A stretch of DNA of 64,000 nt from Hymenobacter guriensis (GCF_015773195.1 NZ_JADWYK010000003.1:310001-374000); one strand, 5' to 3'; positions 7,735 to 17,180 are shown, numbered from the stretch's first letter. The notes: a model not told the origin generated them from the letters alone. Numbers and translations: made by a program.

Positions 7735-9273
7735 TCAACCTGCCCAGCCTTCCCGGTCAAGGCTGCGGTACTGGATGGCTTCGGCCAGGTGCTGAAGCTG
7801 GATTTCCTCGGCACCCGCAAGGTCGGCAATGGTGCGGGCCACTTTCAGAATCCGGTCGTAGGCGCGGGCCGAAAGACCCAGGCGCTCCATGGCGGTTTTC
7901 AGGAGCGTGAGGCCGGCCGGGCCAATCCGGCACACGTCCTTCACCATCTGCGAGGGCATCATGGCGTTGGAGTGAATGTCAGGGAAGTCCCGGAACCGAC
8001 CGGCCTGGCGCTGGCGGGCCGCCGTCACGCGCAGCTGGATGTCGGCGCTGGTTTCCGACTTGCGCGTTTCCGTCATCTGGTCAAACGTCACGGGCGTTAC
8101 TTCCACATGGAGGTCGATGCGGTCCAGGAGCGGCCCGCTCACTTTATTGAGGTAGCGCTGCACCACGCCCGGCCCGCACACGCACTCTTTCTCGGGGTGA
8201 TTATAATATCCACAAGGACAGGGATTCATAGAGGCTATCAACATGAAATTAGCCGGAAAGTCGATGCTGACTTTGGCCCGTGAAATCGTCACGCGCCGCT
8301 CTTCCAGGGGCTGGCGCATCACTTCCAGCACCGTGCGCTTGAACTCGGGCAGCTCATCCAGAAACAGCACCCCGTTGTGCGACAAGGATATTTCGCCCGG
8401 CTGCGGGTTGCCGCCCCCACCCACCAGGGCCACGTCAGAAATAGTATGGTGCGGCGAGCGAAACGGCCGCGTGTTGAGCAAGGAAGCATTGGCGCCCAGC
8501 TTGCCGGCTACGGAGTGAATCTTGGTGGTTTCCAGGGCCTCCTGCATGTTCAGCGGGGGCAAAATGCTGGGCAGGCGCTTGGCCAGCATGGTTTTGCCCG
8601 CGCCGGGTGGCCCGATCATGATGACGTTGTGGCCGCCGGCGGCCGCAATTTCCAGGGCCCGCTTGATGTTTTCCTGGCCCTGTACGTCGGCAAAGTCGGC
8701 GGCGTACTGGTTGGCCGTGTGCTGAAATACGTCCCGCGTATCCATTACCAGGGGCTCAATGTCCAGGCGGCCTTCCAGAAAATCGACGGCCTCCTGCATG
8801 GTGCCCACCGGAATAATGTCGAGGTTGTTTACAATGGCGGCTTCCTGGGCGTTTTCGCGGGGCAGGATAAACCCCTTGAAGCCTTCCTTGCGGGCCTGAA
8901 TGGCAATGGGCAGCACGCCTTTTATTGGCCGCAGCTCCCCATCCAGCGCCAACTCGCCCATGATGATGTACTCCGGGAGCCGCTCGGTGGCCAACTGCTG
9001 GGAGGCGTGCAGAATGCCCAGTGCAATGGGCAGGTCATACGAAGAGCCTTCCTTGCGAATATCGGCGGGGGCCATGTTTACCACCACCTTGGTGCGCGGC
9101 ATCCGGTAGCCTCGGAACTTAAGGGCCGCTTCCACCCGCTGCTGGCTTTCCTTGATGGCATTGTCGGGCAAGCCCACCACGTAGAAATTGGTGCCCTGCG
9201 ACACCACCACTTCAATCGTAATAGTATAGGCATTCACGCCCTGCACGGCCGAGCCGAAGGTTTTCGTCAGCAT
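7735..9273 (-). CDS. comM: YifB/ComM family Mg-chelatase-like AAA+ ATPase
   Basis: A 512-residue protein of the YifB family. ComM, its studied member, is a hexameric helicase that promotes branch migration during natural transformation. Order: N-terminal LonC-like S5 fold (about 1-170), AAA+ ATPase with Walker A GPPGAGKTMLAKRL (about 220) and Walker B LFLDELPEF, the cysteine cluster CPCGYYNHPEKECVCGP (about 350-366), and the C-terminal Mg-chelatase domain. Length matches the family (about 500-515). No other competence gene is in the window, so a role in DNA uptake is family knowledge only. Confidence 0.93.
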   Translation of the reverse strand: MLTKTFGSAVQGVNAYTITIEVVVSQGTNFYVVGLPDNAIKESQQRVEAALKFRGYRMPRTKVVVNMAPADIRKEGSSYDLPIALGILHASQQLATERLPEYIIMGELALDGELRPIKGVLPIAIQARKEGFKGFILPRENAQEAAIVNNLDIIPVGTMQEAVDFLEGRLDIEPLVMDTRDVFQHTANQYAADFADVQGQENIKRALEIAAAGGHNVIMIGPPGAGKTMLAKRLPSILPPLNMQEALETTKIHSVAGKLGANASLLNTRPFRSPHHTISDVALVGGGGNPQPGEISLSHNGVLFLDELPEFKRTVLEVMRQPLEERRVTISRAKVSIDFPANFMLIASMNPCPCGYYNHPEKECVCGPGVVQRYLNKVSGPLLDRIDLHVEVTPVTFDQMTETRKSETSADIQLRVTAARQRQAGRFRDFPDIHSNAMMPSQMVKDVCRIGPAGLTLLKTAMERLGLSARAYDRILKVARTIADLAGAEEIQLQHLAEAIQYRSLDREGWAG

Positions 9274-9335
9274 AAATAAGTAGGGTATAAAGGAAGCCGA
9301 GGGAAGATACGGAACCCGCTAAAAGAAACTGCCAT

Positions 9336-9409
9336 CTACTCCCATGCAAAAGGCCTTATAACGCTGGAGTAGAGGACGTATCAACGACTCTTTCCAACGA
9401 AATAAGGCC
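9336..9409. repeat. Imperfect nested inverted repeats between gmhA-like gene and yifB
   Basis: GGCCTTAT (9352-9359) pairs with ATAAGGCC (9402-9409). A second pair, CTACTCC (9336-9342) and GGAGTAG (9366-9372), cannot form at the same time. The alternative pairing could be a terminator or a leader switch in front of yifB on the minus strand, but there is no other support. Confidence 0.35.
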
Positions 9410-9441
9410 CTGCGTGCAGCCCGGGATGGCGGAAACAGGAT

Positions 9442-10029
9442 TTACTCGTTCACCAGCTGCTCAATGAGCATAATCATGATGTGGATGGCTTTGATGTGGA
9501 TTTCCTGAATCCGGTCGGCGTAGCCAGTGTGCGGGGGGCGGATTTCCACGTCGCTGAGGCTGGCCAGCTGGCCGCCGCCCTTGCCGGTGAGGCTTACTAC
9601 CTGCATCCCGGCGGCGCGGGCCGCCTGGGCCGCAAGCAGAATGTTCGGGGAGTTGCCGCTGGTGCTGATGGCCAGTAGCACGTCGCCGGGGCGGCCCAGG
9701 GCTTCCACGTAGCGGCTGAACACGTGGTCGTAGCCAAAGTCGTTGGCCACGCAGCTCATGTGCGAGGCTTCGGTGAGGGCAATGGCCGCCAGAGCGCGGC
9801 GGTTCTGGCGGTAGCGGCCGGTCAGCTCTTCGGCAAAGTGCTGGGCGTCGCAGAGGGAGCCGCCGTTGCCGCAGGTCAGGATTTTGCCGCCCTGCCGCAG
9901 GCTGTCAGCCATAAGGCGAGCGGCCTGCTCAATGGCGGCCAGGTTGGCCGGGTTCTGCACGAAACGGTCGAGCACGGCCTGCGCCTCGGTCAGCTCGGCG
10001 CGGATAAGTTCGGTTAGCGAGGTAGTCAC
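9442..10029 (-). CDS. gmhA: SIS-domain sedoheptulose-7-phosphate isomerase-like protein
   Basis: A 195-residue phosphosugar isomerase of the GmhA type. This enzyme makes heptose-7-phosphate for the ADP-heptose used in LPS core or surface glycans, in the cytosol. Visible: [16 protein letters not shown] (substrate and metal site, about 56-71), [11 protein letters not shown] (SIS phosphate loop, about 120-130), SLTGKGGG, and the C-terminal [11 protein letters not shown] with the conserved Glu/His. Length is usual for the family. The gene upstream starts 10 bp away, so the two may be cotranscribed. Confidence 0.9.
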   Translation of the reverse strand: MTTSLTELIRAELTEAQAVLDRFVQNPANLAAIEQAARLMADSLRQGGKILTCGNGGSLCDAQHFAEELTGRYRQNRRALAAIALTEASHMSCVANDFGYDHVFSRYVEALGRPGDVLLAISTSGNSPNILLAAQAARAAGMQVVSLTGKGGGQLASLSDVEIRPPHTGYADRIQEIHIKAIHIMIMLIEQLVNE

Positions 10030-10038
10030 GCCGCAAAG

Positions 10039-10506
10039 TTACCGCATCGGCGGTTGTGGTGAGCCGGGCGTGTTGGGCGGGATAATGGAGTTGGGCTGGT
10101 CGATGGGGGCGTTCGACAAACTGGGGTCCGACTGCGGAAAAATAGGCCGGCTGGGCTCGGGCGCCGGGTCGGGGTAGGTGGTGGTGCCGGGCACGGTGCC
10201 GGGGCGCTGCTGAAACTCCCGCTCCCGCAGCTCCATCTGCTGGTCGTAGAGGCGGGCCTTCAGCTCATTGATCTTGCCCTCGTGCAGGCTGATGTTGCGG
10301 CGCAGCAGGGTGCTATCCAGGTTTTCGGTGATAAGCTGCATGGCCAGCAGCACCACCGCCGTAATGAGCAGCCCGAAGTACAGGGACTCGTAGGAGCCGG
10401 CCATGCTGGCAAAACTGCTTCGGACCGATGGGACCAGTAACACCAGCAGGGCCAGCAGCACAAATACCATCACCAGAATGGTTACCAAACGTTTCAGAGC
10501 AAGCAT
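10039..10506 (-). CDS. Membrane protein with coiled coil and Pro-rich tail
   Basis: A 155-residue protein with two transmembrane segments (about 6-26 and 42-60). A charged heptad-rich stretch (about 68-100, including ELKARLYDQQMELREREF) probably forms a coiled coil, and the last 55 residues are rich in Pro/Ser/Asn. The layout recalls LapA-type (DUF1049) envelope proteins, but I cannot confirm homology. It lies just upstream of the gmhA-like gene, with a 9-bp gap. Confidence 0.7.
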   Translation of the reverse strand: MLALKRLVTILVMVFVLLALLVLLVPSVRSSFASMAGSYESLYFGLLITAVVLLAMQLITENLDSTLLRRNISLHEGKINELKARLYDQQMELREREFQQRPGTVPGTTTYPDPAPEPSRPIFPQSDPSLSNAPIDQPNSIIPPNTPGSPQPPMR

Positions 10507-10559
10507 GGGAGAGGTCAGGCTGAGATGAAAAAAAGTAGCCGTAGTACGTGCCAGGCCAC

Positions 10560-10642
10560 GGTTGAGGTTAAATATAGAGAAGATTAGATGAGTAGAAGGC
10601 TATACGGCAAAATAGCACCAACGATTGTGCTGCTCCTCAACC
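10560..10642. repeat. Intergenic inverted repeat GGTTGAGG / CCTCAACC
   Basis: 8-bp arms at 10560-10567 and 10635-10642 lie in the gap between the ABC exporter stop and the next minus-strand gene. A smaller AGCAC/GTGCT hairpin sits inside. No T run; significance unclear. Confidence 0.3.
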
Positions 10643-10667
10643 GGCCATAGTTGCTGCCGGCTGTGCC

Positions 10668-12518
10668 TTATTGTAGTGGGTTGGCGCTGCTTTGCAGCAA
10701 ACTCAGGCGCTTGTAGAGGCCATTTTCGTTGCGCAGCAGCTCCTCGTGCGTGCCCCGCTCCACAATGCGGCCGTGCTGCAGCACCACAATTTCGTCGGCG
10801 TGCTGCACGGTGCTCAGGCGGTGGGCAATTACCAGGGAGGTACGGCTTTGCATCAGGCGCGTGAGGGCTTCCTGCACCAGCTTCTCGCTTTCAGTATCGA
10901 GGGCTGAGGTAGCTTCGTCGAGGATGAGGATGGGCGGGTTGCGCAGCACGGCGCGGGCAATGCTCAGGCGCTGGCGCTGCCCGCCCGACAGCCGCGCACC
11001 CCGGTCGCCAATCATGGTCTGGTAGCCTTCCGGCGTGGCCGTGATGAAGTCGTGGGCGTTGGCAATCTGCGCGGCCCGCACCACTTCTTCCTCAGTAGCC
11101 TCGGTCTGGTTGAAGCGAATGTTGTTGAAAATGGTGTCGTTGAACAGGATGCTTTCCTGGGTGACGATGCCCATCTGGTCGCGCACGGAGTGCAGCGTAG
11201 CATCGCGCAGGTCCTGGCCGTCGAGCAGAATCTGGCCGGCCGAGGGGTCGTAGAAGCGCGGTACCAGATCGGCCAGGGTGCTTTTGCCGCCGCCGCTGGG
11301 GCCCACCAGCGCCACGGTTTTACCTTTCCCGATGGTGAGGTTGATGTCTTCGAGCACGTTTTTGTCGCCGTAGCTGAAGGCCACATTCCGAAACTCAATG
11401 GAGCTGGCAAAAGGCGGCAAGCTAAGCGCCCCGGGCTTGTCCTGAATGCTGGGTTCGGTGTCAATTACGCTGAGTACCCGCTCCCCGGCTACCAGCCCGC
11501 GCTGGATGTTGCTAAATGCCGACGACAACGCCTTGGCCGGCACCAGCACCTGCGAAAACAGCACGATGTACGTGATAAAGTTGGCCGCCGTGAGGTCCGA
11601 CTCGCCGCCCAGCACCAACGTGCCCCCGAAGTACAGCAGCGCCGCCACCACCGAAACCCCGGCAAACTCCGAGAACGGCGAGGCCAGGTCGCGGGTGTTG
11701 TCGATGTTGCGCTGGGTGCGGGCGTACTGCTCGTTCTGGTCGTGGAACTTGGTGGTAATGTAGGGCTCGGCGTTGAAGGCTTTGATAACCCGCACGCCGC
11801 TGAGCGTCTCGTCAATCACCGAGAGCATGGTGCCCAGGGTGCTTTGGCTTTGCTTGGCCTGGTTGCGCAGTCGCTTGGATATTCCGGCAATCAGCCCGCC
11901 CGAAATGGGGAGCAGGATCAGGGTAAACAACGTCAGCTTCAACGACATAAAGAACAACACCGCAAAGAAGCTGATGATGTAGAGCGGCTCCCGGATAACG
12001 GCCGTGAGGGAATTCACCACTGAGGTTTCCACTTCCTGCACGTCGTTGGTGAAGCGCGACATCAGGTCGCCTTTCTGGGAGGAAGTAAAGTAGCTCAGCT
12101 GCAGCTGCATCACGCGCTGGTATAGCGTTGCGCGCAGGTTGCGAATCACCCGAGCCCGCACTTTGGCCAGCAGGCGCAAGCTGAGGTAGCGAAACAGGTT
12201 ACTCAGAAACACTGAGGCAATCAGCAGCATGCACACAAACGACAGGGCGCTAAGCCGGCCCTGCGTTTCGACCACTTGGCGGAAGTAGTAGTTGAAGGTG
12301 CCCGTGATGAACGACAGGGACAGGCTGAACGCCGGCGGCACGCTCGGGGCCTCCGCCAGCATCTTGCCGGTGGTATCGAAGAGGATGTTGAGCAGGGGAA
12401 TCAGCATGCCGAAGTTGGCAATACCGAAGAATATACCCAGAATGGTATACACCAGGTACAGCGGCAGAAAATCGGCCCAGGGGCGGGCAAACTGCAGAAT
12501 GCGGAGGTAAGTCTTCAT
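10668..12518 (-). CDS. ABC exporter, MsbA-like (fused permease and ATPase)
   Basis: A 616-residue half-transporter. The start at 12518 (MKTYLRIL) is chosen because the longer frame runs into the promoter region of the divergent Rieske gene and adds an unlikely Arg-rich stretch. The N-terminal half has six transmembrane helices. The C-terminal half is the nucleotide-binding domain, with Walker A GPSGGGKSTL, Q-loop, signature LSGGQRQR, Walker B ILILDEATSALD and the H-loop in VIAHRLSTV. MsbA-type exporters flip lipid A-core or other lipids across the inner membrane; the substrate here is not shown. The nearby heptose gene is consistent with envelope work. Confidence 0.92.
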   Translation of the reverse strand: MKTYLRILQFARPWADFLPLYLVYTILGIFFGIANFGMLIPLLNILFDTTGKMLAEAPSVPPAFSLSLSFITGTFNYYFRQVVETQGRLSALSFVCMLLIASVFLSNLFRYLSLRLLAKVRARVIRNLRATLYQRVMQLQLSYFTSSQKGDLMSRFTNDVQEVETSVVNSLTAVIREPLYIISFFAVLFFMSLKLTLFTLILLPISGGLIAGISKRLRNQAKQSQSTLGTMLSVIDETLSGVRVIKAFNAEPYITTKFHDQNEQYARTQRNIDNTRDLASPFSEFAGVSVVAALLYFGGTLVLGGESDLTAANFITYIVLFSQVLVPAKALSSAFSNIQRGLVAGERVLSVIDTEPSIQDKPGALSLPPFASSIEFRNVAFSYGDKNVLEDINLTIGKGKTVALVGPSGGGKSTLADLVPRFYDPSAGQILLDGQDLRDATLHSVRDQMGIVTQESILFNDTIFNNIRFNQTEATEEEVVRAAQIANAHDFITATPEGYQTMIGDRGARLSGGQRQRLSIARAVLRNPPILILDEATSALDTESEKLVQEALTRLMQSRTSLVIAHRLSTVQHADEIVVLQHGRIVERGTHEELLRNENGLYKRLSLLQSSANPLQ

Positions 12519-12636
12519 AGGAAGCGGCAAAGGTACCGGCATTTGTCGGGAAGGCAGGCAACCAATCCGGCGGCGGCGCCGAGTGGGGAAAAGAAGCCCG
12601 GCAAACGGGGACACGTACTTTTCCGCCACATACTGT

Positions 12637-13083
12637 ATGGAACGCAAAGAATTTATTCAACTCTTCGGGTTGGGCGCCGTGGCCCTGCTAAGTGGAGGCT
12701 GCCTGGGTGGCTGCTCCAGCGACAAGGAAGACGTAAAGCCTACCCCAACTCCCACGCCCACGCCCGGCAAAACCGACTTCACGCTGGACCTGACGGCTGC
12801 CGCCAACGCACCCCTGCAGGATCCGGCCGTTGGGTACGTGTACAGCGCCGATGGGCAGGTGATTGTGGCTCGCACTACGGCGGGGGCTTACGTGGCCGTG
12901 CAGGCGCCCTGTACCCACCAGGGAGCCACCATAGCGTTTTTTCCTGATCAGAATATGTTTGTGTGCCCCAACCACGGCTCGGCCTTCCAACCCGACGGTA
13001 CCGTATCGAATGGCCCGGCGGCCCGCGCGCTGGCCAAATACACCGTGACGCAAAACGGCAACAGCCTGCGCATCACCGGGTAA
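12637..13083 (+). CDS. Rieske [2Fe-2S] lipoprotein
   Basis: A 148-residue exported iron-sulfur protein. A hydrophobic N-terminus with an LSGGC lipobox (Cys22) predicts a lipid-anchored protein. A Thr-Pro linker (residues 35-43) separates it from the Rieske fold. Cluster ligands are visible as C92-T-H94 and C110-P-N-H113. It probably carries electrons in the periplasm; the partner is unknown. The start at 12637 places the signal sequence correctly; a TACTTTTC box, one mismatch from the -7 consensus, lies at 12616-12623. There is no RR pair, although the N-terminus resembles a Tat region. A strong terminator follows. Confidence 0.88.
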   Translation: MERKEFIQLFGLGAVALLSGGCLGGCSSDKEDVKPTPTPTPTPGKTDFTLDLTAAANAPLQDPAVGYVYSADGQVIVARTTAGAYVAVQAPCTHQGATIAFFPDQNMFVCPNHGSAFQPDGTVSNGPAARALAKYTVTQNGNSLRITG

Positions 13084-13097
13084 ACGGAAAGCACAGC

Positions 13098-13140
13098 AAA
13101 AAGCCCAGGCCTAGCTGCTATAGCTGAGCCTGGGCTTTTT
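13098..13140. terminator. Bidirectional rho-independent terminator
   Basis: AAAAAGCCCAGGC / GCCTGGGCTTTTT arms lie between the convergent Rieske gene and the minus-strand gene at 13157. Confidence 0.9.
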
Positions 13141-13156
13141 GTTGAGTGCTTGGCAG

Positions 13157-13513
13157 CTACGCCCGAAAAATGCTCACGATTTCGATGCGGCCCACAATGT
13201 GGCGGTTGAACTCGGCCAACTCCTCCGCGGGTACCCACAGCTCGTCGTGCTGCCGGTCGCCTACGTTCTGCACCGGAAACTGGGCCGCGTAGTCGGCGTC
13301 CACGGCAAAGCGGAGCACGTAGCCAATACCGTAGTAAGGCACGTTCCAGTCGCGGGCTATCTGGGCGGCGTAGTCCTCGTTTAGGACGGGGTAGAAAATG
13401 GGCTGCTCCGGTAGCCGGGGTGGAAACTCCAGCCAGCCCGAAGCCGCAATCAAATCCAGCTCCTGCTGGTTGACGGGCCGAAACAGCAGCACATTAGCCG
13501 GATCGTGGCGCAT
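13157..13513 (-). CDS. Conserved small protein (labelled ADP-ribosylation/crystallin J1 in some databases)
   Basis: A 118-residue soluble protein with no signal peptide. Landmarks are LIAASGWLEFPPRLP, QPIFYPVLNEDYA, ARDWNVP, and ELWVPAEELAEFNRHIVG near the end. From memory, close relatives are named ADP-ribosylation/crystallin J1, but no ADP-ribosylglycohydrolase active site is visible and the name should not be taken as a function. The start at 13513 is chosen because the longer frame to 13543 overlaps the stop of the Wzi-like gene. The 13-bp gap suggests cotranscription with that gene. Confidence 0.7.
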   Translation of the reverse strand: MRHDPANVLLFRPVNQQELDLIAASGWLEFPPRLPEQPIFYPVLNEDYAAQIARDWNVPYYGIGYVLRFAVDADYAAQFPVQNVGDRQHDELWVPAEELAEFNRHIVGRIEIVSIFRA

Positions 13514-13526
13514 TGAGGAAGCTGGC

Positions 13527-15422
13527 TTAAAACTCGTGGACACGCTGCGGAATATTCCAGCGCAAACTCAGGGCCGAATAGGCTTCGCTGCCTTCGAGGG
13601 CGGTGGGCTGAGCCGAGCTGCGGTTGCGCACAATCTGGGTAGCATCCAGCCAGAGGTTGTGGCGCACCTGATAGGTAGCCGTCAGGTCGGCGTGCAGCAG
13701 GCGGGAGCGGTTGCCGCTGCCCAGCGAGAAGCCATATTCGCTTGGGCGGGTGAGGTAAGAGTTAAGCACGTTGCTGCCGTAGTTGATGTACCCGGTGTAC
13801 GGCGGAAAATCCAGGTTTACCTGCCGGTCGAGGCCCTGCTCGGAGTAAAAGACCTTGCCTACCACATTCAGGCGCGGCAGGGGCTGGTAGCTGACCACGC
13901 CCAGCATTTCCCAGAGGTTGGCGCCCATGGGGTGGGCCAGCGGCTGGTCGTAGTGCTGGTAGTTGCGGAATTTGTCTTCGTGCTGGTAAGTGAAGGGCCG
14001 GATGTAGTTGAACTCGGCCTGCAGATCGAGGTTGCGGATGCCGGCTACGTCCACGTACTTGGCGCCCAGCTGAAACGCCTGCTTGTTGGCCCACCAGCCT
14101 TTACCGGCCCGCACTTCGCTGATCTTGAACTCGTCCAGCATCACCTGCCCGTAGAGCTGCGCGGTGTGGAAGAGGTTCCACTTGAAATCCAGGCCCAGCA
14201 GGGCATTGTCGTTGGAGCCCAGCTGCTGCTCCACGCTGCGGTAGAAGATAATCGGGTTCAGGTATTGCAATTCAAAGCGCCCCTTTCCGCGCCCGAATAC
14301 TACCGACTCAAACACCCCGATGTTCAGGTTCGGTGTCACGTCGAAGCTCAGGTGGTGCAGGGCAAAGTACTTTTTCTGATAAATGGTGTCGGCATTGGCC
14401 TTGTCGGCCGTCATTTCCGCGAACAGGTTCTGGTAGTTGAACTTCCAGATGCGCGTGTTCAGCTTGAGGTAGAAATACGGGGCGGCGTAGTCCGACAAAA
14501 TCAGGGAGCGGTAGCCGTTGCCGATGAAGTTCCGGTCGTGGCCCAACTGCACGTTGATGTGCTTAGAGGCCGCATACGTCACGTAGCCCCGCGCCGACAG
14601 GAAATCGTACTGCCCGGGCTTGTTCTTGAAGCGTTTCCAGTAGCCCTCGTGCGGCACGATATTGTCGCGCAGCACGCGTTGGCGCACGTATTCCGGTACG
14701 GCCATCTGGTTATCGGCCAGGAAGGTGTAAAAGCCCAGCTTCTCGTCGATGGTACCTTCTACCTGCACGCCCCGGGTGTTGATGTAGCGCAACCCGTCGA
14801 TGTCGGTATCCCGGCCGGCCTGCAAACCCAGTACGGGGTTCACGCGCAGCGTAAAGTCGGGCGTTTCGACCGCCAGCAGGTCGGAAGGGCGCTGGTAGAA
14901 GTGCTTGAGAATAGGCTGACGGCTGGTGTTCAGCCCCGCATCCAGACTTGTGTAAGCCCAGTTGTCGCGCAGCAGGTAGCGCAGATTAAACCGGTCGGCG
15001 CGCGAAAGGCCGGCTGTGGTATCGCGCAACATCCGCTCGGCCAGGCGGGCTACCACGGCGCGCGGGTAGGGGCGCACGGCCGTGTGCGGGTCGTGCAGGG
15101 AGTCGGCCCCCAGTTTGAGGGCGTAGCGGTCAATGAGCCGATACACATCGGCATCCAGCGGCACGTAGGTAGTGCCCTGGCGGCCGCCATACCCGGCGGC
15201 CGGTGTCAGCTCCGGCTCGGCGATTCTGGTAGAGGTACGTGCCGCCCGCTCAGCCCGGCGGTCGGGCGCGGGCGGATCAGTGTAGATTTTCCACGGCGAA
15301 GCCTCTGGCGCGGGGGCACCGGGCGCGGGCGTGCCGGGAGTGGTTGCAGTAGAGTCAGTCTGGGCCGAAGCCCGGGTGGCCAGCAGGGCCCCGACGGCAA
15401 GGAGGAGAAGCGGTTTTTTCAT
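13527..15422 (-). CDS. Wzi-like capsule assembly / outer-membrane barrel protein
   Basis: A 631-residue protein with a signal peptide ending in TRASAQ, then a Pro/Ala-rich linker (about 24-45). A long beta-rich domain fits the Caps_assemb_Wzi family; the segment TYVPLDADVYRLIDRYALK and the following VRPYPR stretch are typical of Bacteroidota members. In enterobacteria Wzi is an outer-membrane lectin that binds capsule to the surface. Here that role is inferred from the family. The Wza/Wzc-like export genes lie about 34 kb away, not beside it. Length is greater than E. coli Wzi (about 480). Confidence 0.8.
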   Translation of the reverse strand: MKKPLLLLAVGALLATRASAQTDSTATTPGTPAPGAPAPEASPWKIYTDPPAPDRRAERAARTSTRIAEPELTPAAGYGGRQGTTYVPLDADVYRLIDRYALKLGADSLHDPHTAVRPYPRAVVARLAERMLRDTTAGLSRADRFNLRYLLRDNWAYTSLDAGLNTSRQPILKHFYQRPSDLLAVETPDFTLRVNPVLGLQAGRDTDIDGLRYINTRGVQVEGTIDEKLGFYTFLADNQMAVPEYVRQRVLRDNIVPHEGYWKRFKNKPGQYDFLSARGYVTYAASKHINVQLGHDRNFIGNGYRSLILSDYAAPYFYLKLNTRIWKFNYQNLFAEMTADKANADTIYQKKYFALHHLSFDVTPNLNIGVFESVVFGRGKGRFELQYLNPIIFYRSVEQQLGSNDNALLGLDFKWNLFHTAQLYGQVMLDEFKISEVRAGKGWWANKQAFQLGAKYVDVAGIRNLDLQAEFNYIRPFTYQHEDKFRNYQHYDQPLAHPMGANLWEMLGVVSYQPLPRLNVVGKVFYSEQGLDRQVNLDFPPYTGYINYGSNVLNSYLTRPSEYGFSLGSGNRSRLLHADLTATYQVRHNLWLDATQIVRNRSSAQPTALEGSEAYSALSLRWNIPQRVHEF

Positions 15423-15508
15423 AGGTAGCAGAGCCGCTTACGCAAAAGCGGCGGGCAGGTCGGTAAACCTACGCAGTTGCAGCCAAACCGGGAGTGCCGG
15501 GCGGCCTG

Positions 15509-15516
15509 TACCTTTG
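15509..15516 (+). promoter_or_regulatory. -7 box four bases from a start codon (leaderless candidate)
   Basis: TACCTTTG matches the TAnnTTTG consensus and is followed by only CCCG before ATG 15521. Transcription would start at or very near the A of the start codon. Confidence 0.6.
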
Positions 15517-15520
15517 CCCG

Positions 15521-16495
15521 ATGCCGCGCCTGCTTCGCTACCGAGAACTGGATTTAACTGCCTGGGATGCCTGCGTGGGCTCGGCGCGGGAAGGACTGCC
15601 GTATGCCTGCTCCTGGTGGCTGCACGCTACGGCCGGCCGCTGGGACGCGCTGGTGGAAGTGGAGGCTGGTACCGGCCGCTACCTAGCCGTTTGGCCCCTG
15701 CCCGTGAAGTGGCGGCCCTGGGGGCGGCAAGTGTATCAACCGCCGTTTACCCAGCAGCTGGGCGCTTATAGTCTTGCAGATGAAGCCGGAAAGCAGGCCA
15801 GGATAGCACTGTTAGTTATTGATAAGTTGACGCCCCGGTACACACAGTTCTACGCGCAGCTCAACGACGCCAACGGGCTGCCAACAAGCAGCCCGTTGCC
15901 GCGCAACGCGGGCAAACCACTCGTGCTGCTTCAGCGCCGCCAGACGTACCATCTGCTGTTGGAGGCACCCTACGAAACGCTGCGCGCTGCCTACGCGGCC
16001 GACTACCGCCGCCGCCTGCGCCAGCAGGAAAGCGCCAGTGTGCCGCTGACTGCAGCTGAAACGGCCGACGTGGAGCCGCTGCTGCAGCTTTTTCAGCAAA
16101 CCAAAGGGTCGGAAGCGGGCCTGGAACCCCGCCACTACGAGAAGCTCCGGCTGCTCGCCCTCGCGTTGCGGCAGCGCAATTTGCTGGAAGTGTATGAGGT
16201 GCGCCAGCCAGCTACGGGCGAGCTGATGGCTGGGGCCCTGTTCGTGCATTACCGCCAGCGGCTGATTTATTTGTTTGCGGCGGCTTCATCGGAAGGTAAA
16301 AAGGTGGCAGCGCCGTCAGTGTTGGTGGATGCCGTTATTCGTCGGCATGCGGGCACACCCGGGCTGATTCTCGATTTTGAAGGCAGCATGATACCGTCAA
16401 TTGCCCGTTTTTTCGCCAATTTCGGAGCCACGCCCGTATCCTACGCGGCTATTTCCTTCACCCAACGTCCCTGGTACCTGCAATGGATGCGCTAA
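15521..16495 (+). CDS. GNAT/FemAB-like acyltransferase fold protein
   Basis: A 324-residue soluble protein. The second half (about 140-324) looks like the BioF2-like acetyltransferase domain (GNAT_6), with GELMAGALFVHYRQRLIYLF and a final SFTQRPWYLQWMR segment. The first part contains aromatic-rich strands of the paired GNAT fold seen in FemAB proteins. Substrate unknown. ATG 15521 is chosen over the upstream in-frame ATG at 15494 because a consensus promoter box sits between them. Its 3' end overlaps the start of upp by 13 bp, so the two are probably cotranscribed. Confidence 0.7.
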   Translation: MPRLLRYRELDLTAWDACVGSAREGLPYACSWWLHATAGRWDALVEVEAGTGRYLAVWPLPVKWRPWGRQVYQPPFTQQLGAYSLADEAGKQARIALLVIDKLTPRYTQFYAQLNDANGLPTSSPLPRNAGKPLVLLQRRQTYHLLLEAPYETLRAAYAADYRRRLRQQESASVPLTAAETADVEPLLQLFQQTKGSEAGLEPRHYEKLRLLALALRQRNLLEVYEVRQPATGELMAGALFVHYRQRLIYLFAAASSEGKKVAAPSVLVDAVIRRHAGTPGLILDFEGSMIPSIARFFANFGATPVSYAAISFTQRPWYLQWMR

Positions 16496-17157
16496 CGCCC
16501 CCCGCTATTTCTGAACGCGTACACGTGGTGTGCGCCGAGCCTTCCGTGGCCAATCATTTTCTGGCCGAGCTGCGCGACGTAGACAAGCAGCGCGACTCGC
16601 TGCGCTTCCGCCGCAACCTGCAGCGCCTGGGCGAAATCATAGCCTACCGCATCAGCTCCCAGCTCAGCTACACCCATCAGACCGTGACCACACCCCTGGG
16701 CCAGTCGACGGGGATGCTGCTGCAGGACTTTCCGGTGCTGGCTACCGTGCTGCGGGCCGGGCTGCCGTTTCACCAGGGCTTCCTGAATTATTTCGACCAG
16801 TCGCCTTCGGCCTTTGCGGCAGCGTACCGCATCGAGGGCACGGCCCAGGTGCAGGTGCAGCTCGACTACCTCACGGCCCCCAGCCTGGACGAGCGGGTGC
16901 TGATTCTGGCCGACCCGATGCTGGCCTCGGGCAAGTCCCTGGTGCAAACGTACCGGGCCATGCTGCGTTTCGGCACGCCCCGGCAGGTGCACATTGCAGC
17001 CGTTATTGCCAGCCCTGAAGGCGTGGAGCACATCACCCGCGAAATTCCGGAGGCCACGCTCTGGGTGGCCGCTATCGACGAAGGCCTGAACGCGCAGGCC
17101 TACATCGTGCCCGGCCTCGGCGACGCCGGCGACCTGTCGTACGGCAGCAAGCTGTAG
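16483..17157 (+). CDS. upp: Uracil phosphoribosyltransferase
   Basis: A 224-residue enzyme converting uracil and PRPP to UMP in pyrimidine salvage, in the cytosol. The PRPP loop ILADPMLASGKSLVQTY is at about 138-154. TVLRAGLPFHQGFLNYF (about 87-103) is the conserved family region, and the C-terminal PGLGDAGDLSYG binds uracil. Length is slightly above the usual 208-210 owing to the N-terminus. The start overlaps the preceding gene by 13 bp. The stop is followed within 25 bp by a 21-bp tandem repeat array. Confidence 0.95.
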   Translation: MDALTPPAISERVHVVCAEPSVANHFLAELRDVDKQRDSLRFRRNLQRLGEIIAYRISSQLSYTHQTVTTPLGQSTGMLLQDFPVLATVLRAGLPFHQGFLNYFDQSPSAFAAAYRIEGTAQVQVQLDYLTAPSLDERVLILADPMLASGKSLVQTYRAMLRFGTPRQVHIAAVIASPEGVEHITREIPEATLWVAAIDEGLNAQAYIVPGLGDAGDLSYGSKL

Positions 17158-17180
17158 GGCCGCGTTCCGCAACCCTTCCC

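Noticed and set aside
12637..12720. Tat signal peptide on the Rieske protein
   Set aside because: The N-terminus lacks the twin arginines; a lipobox explains export.
13398..15428. 676-codon plus-strand frame opposite the Wzi-like gene
   Set aside because: The minus-strand frame has a signal peptide and family motifs; the plus-strand one has neither.
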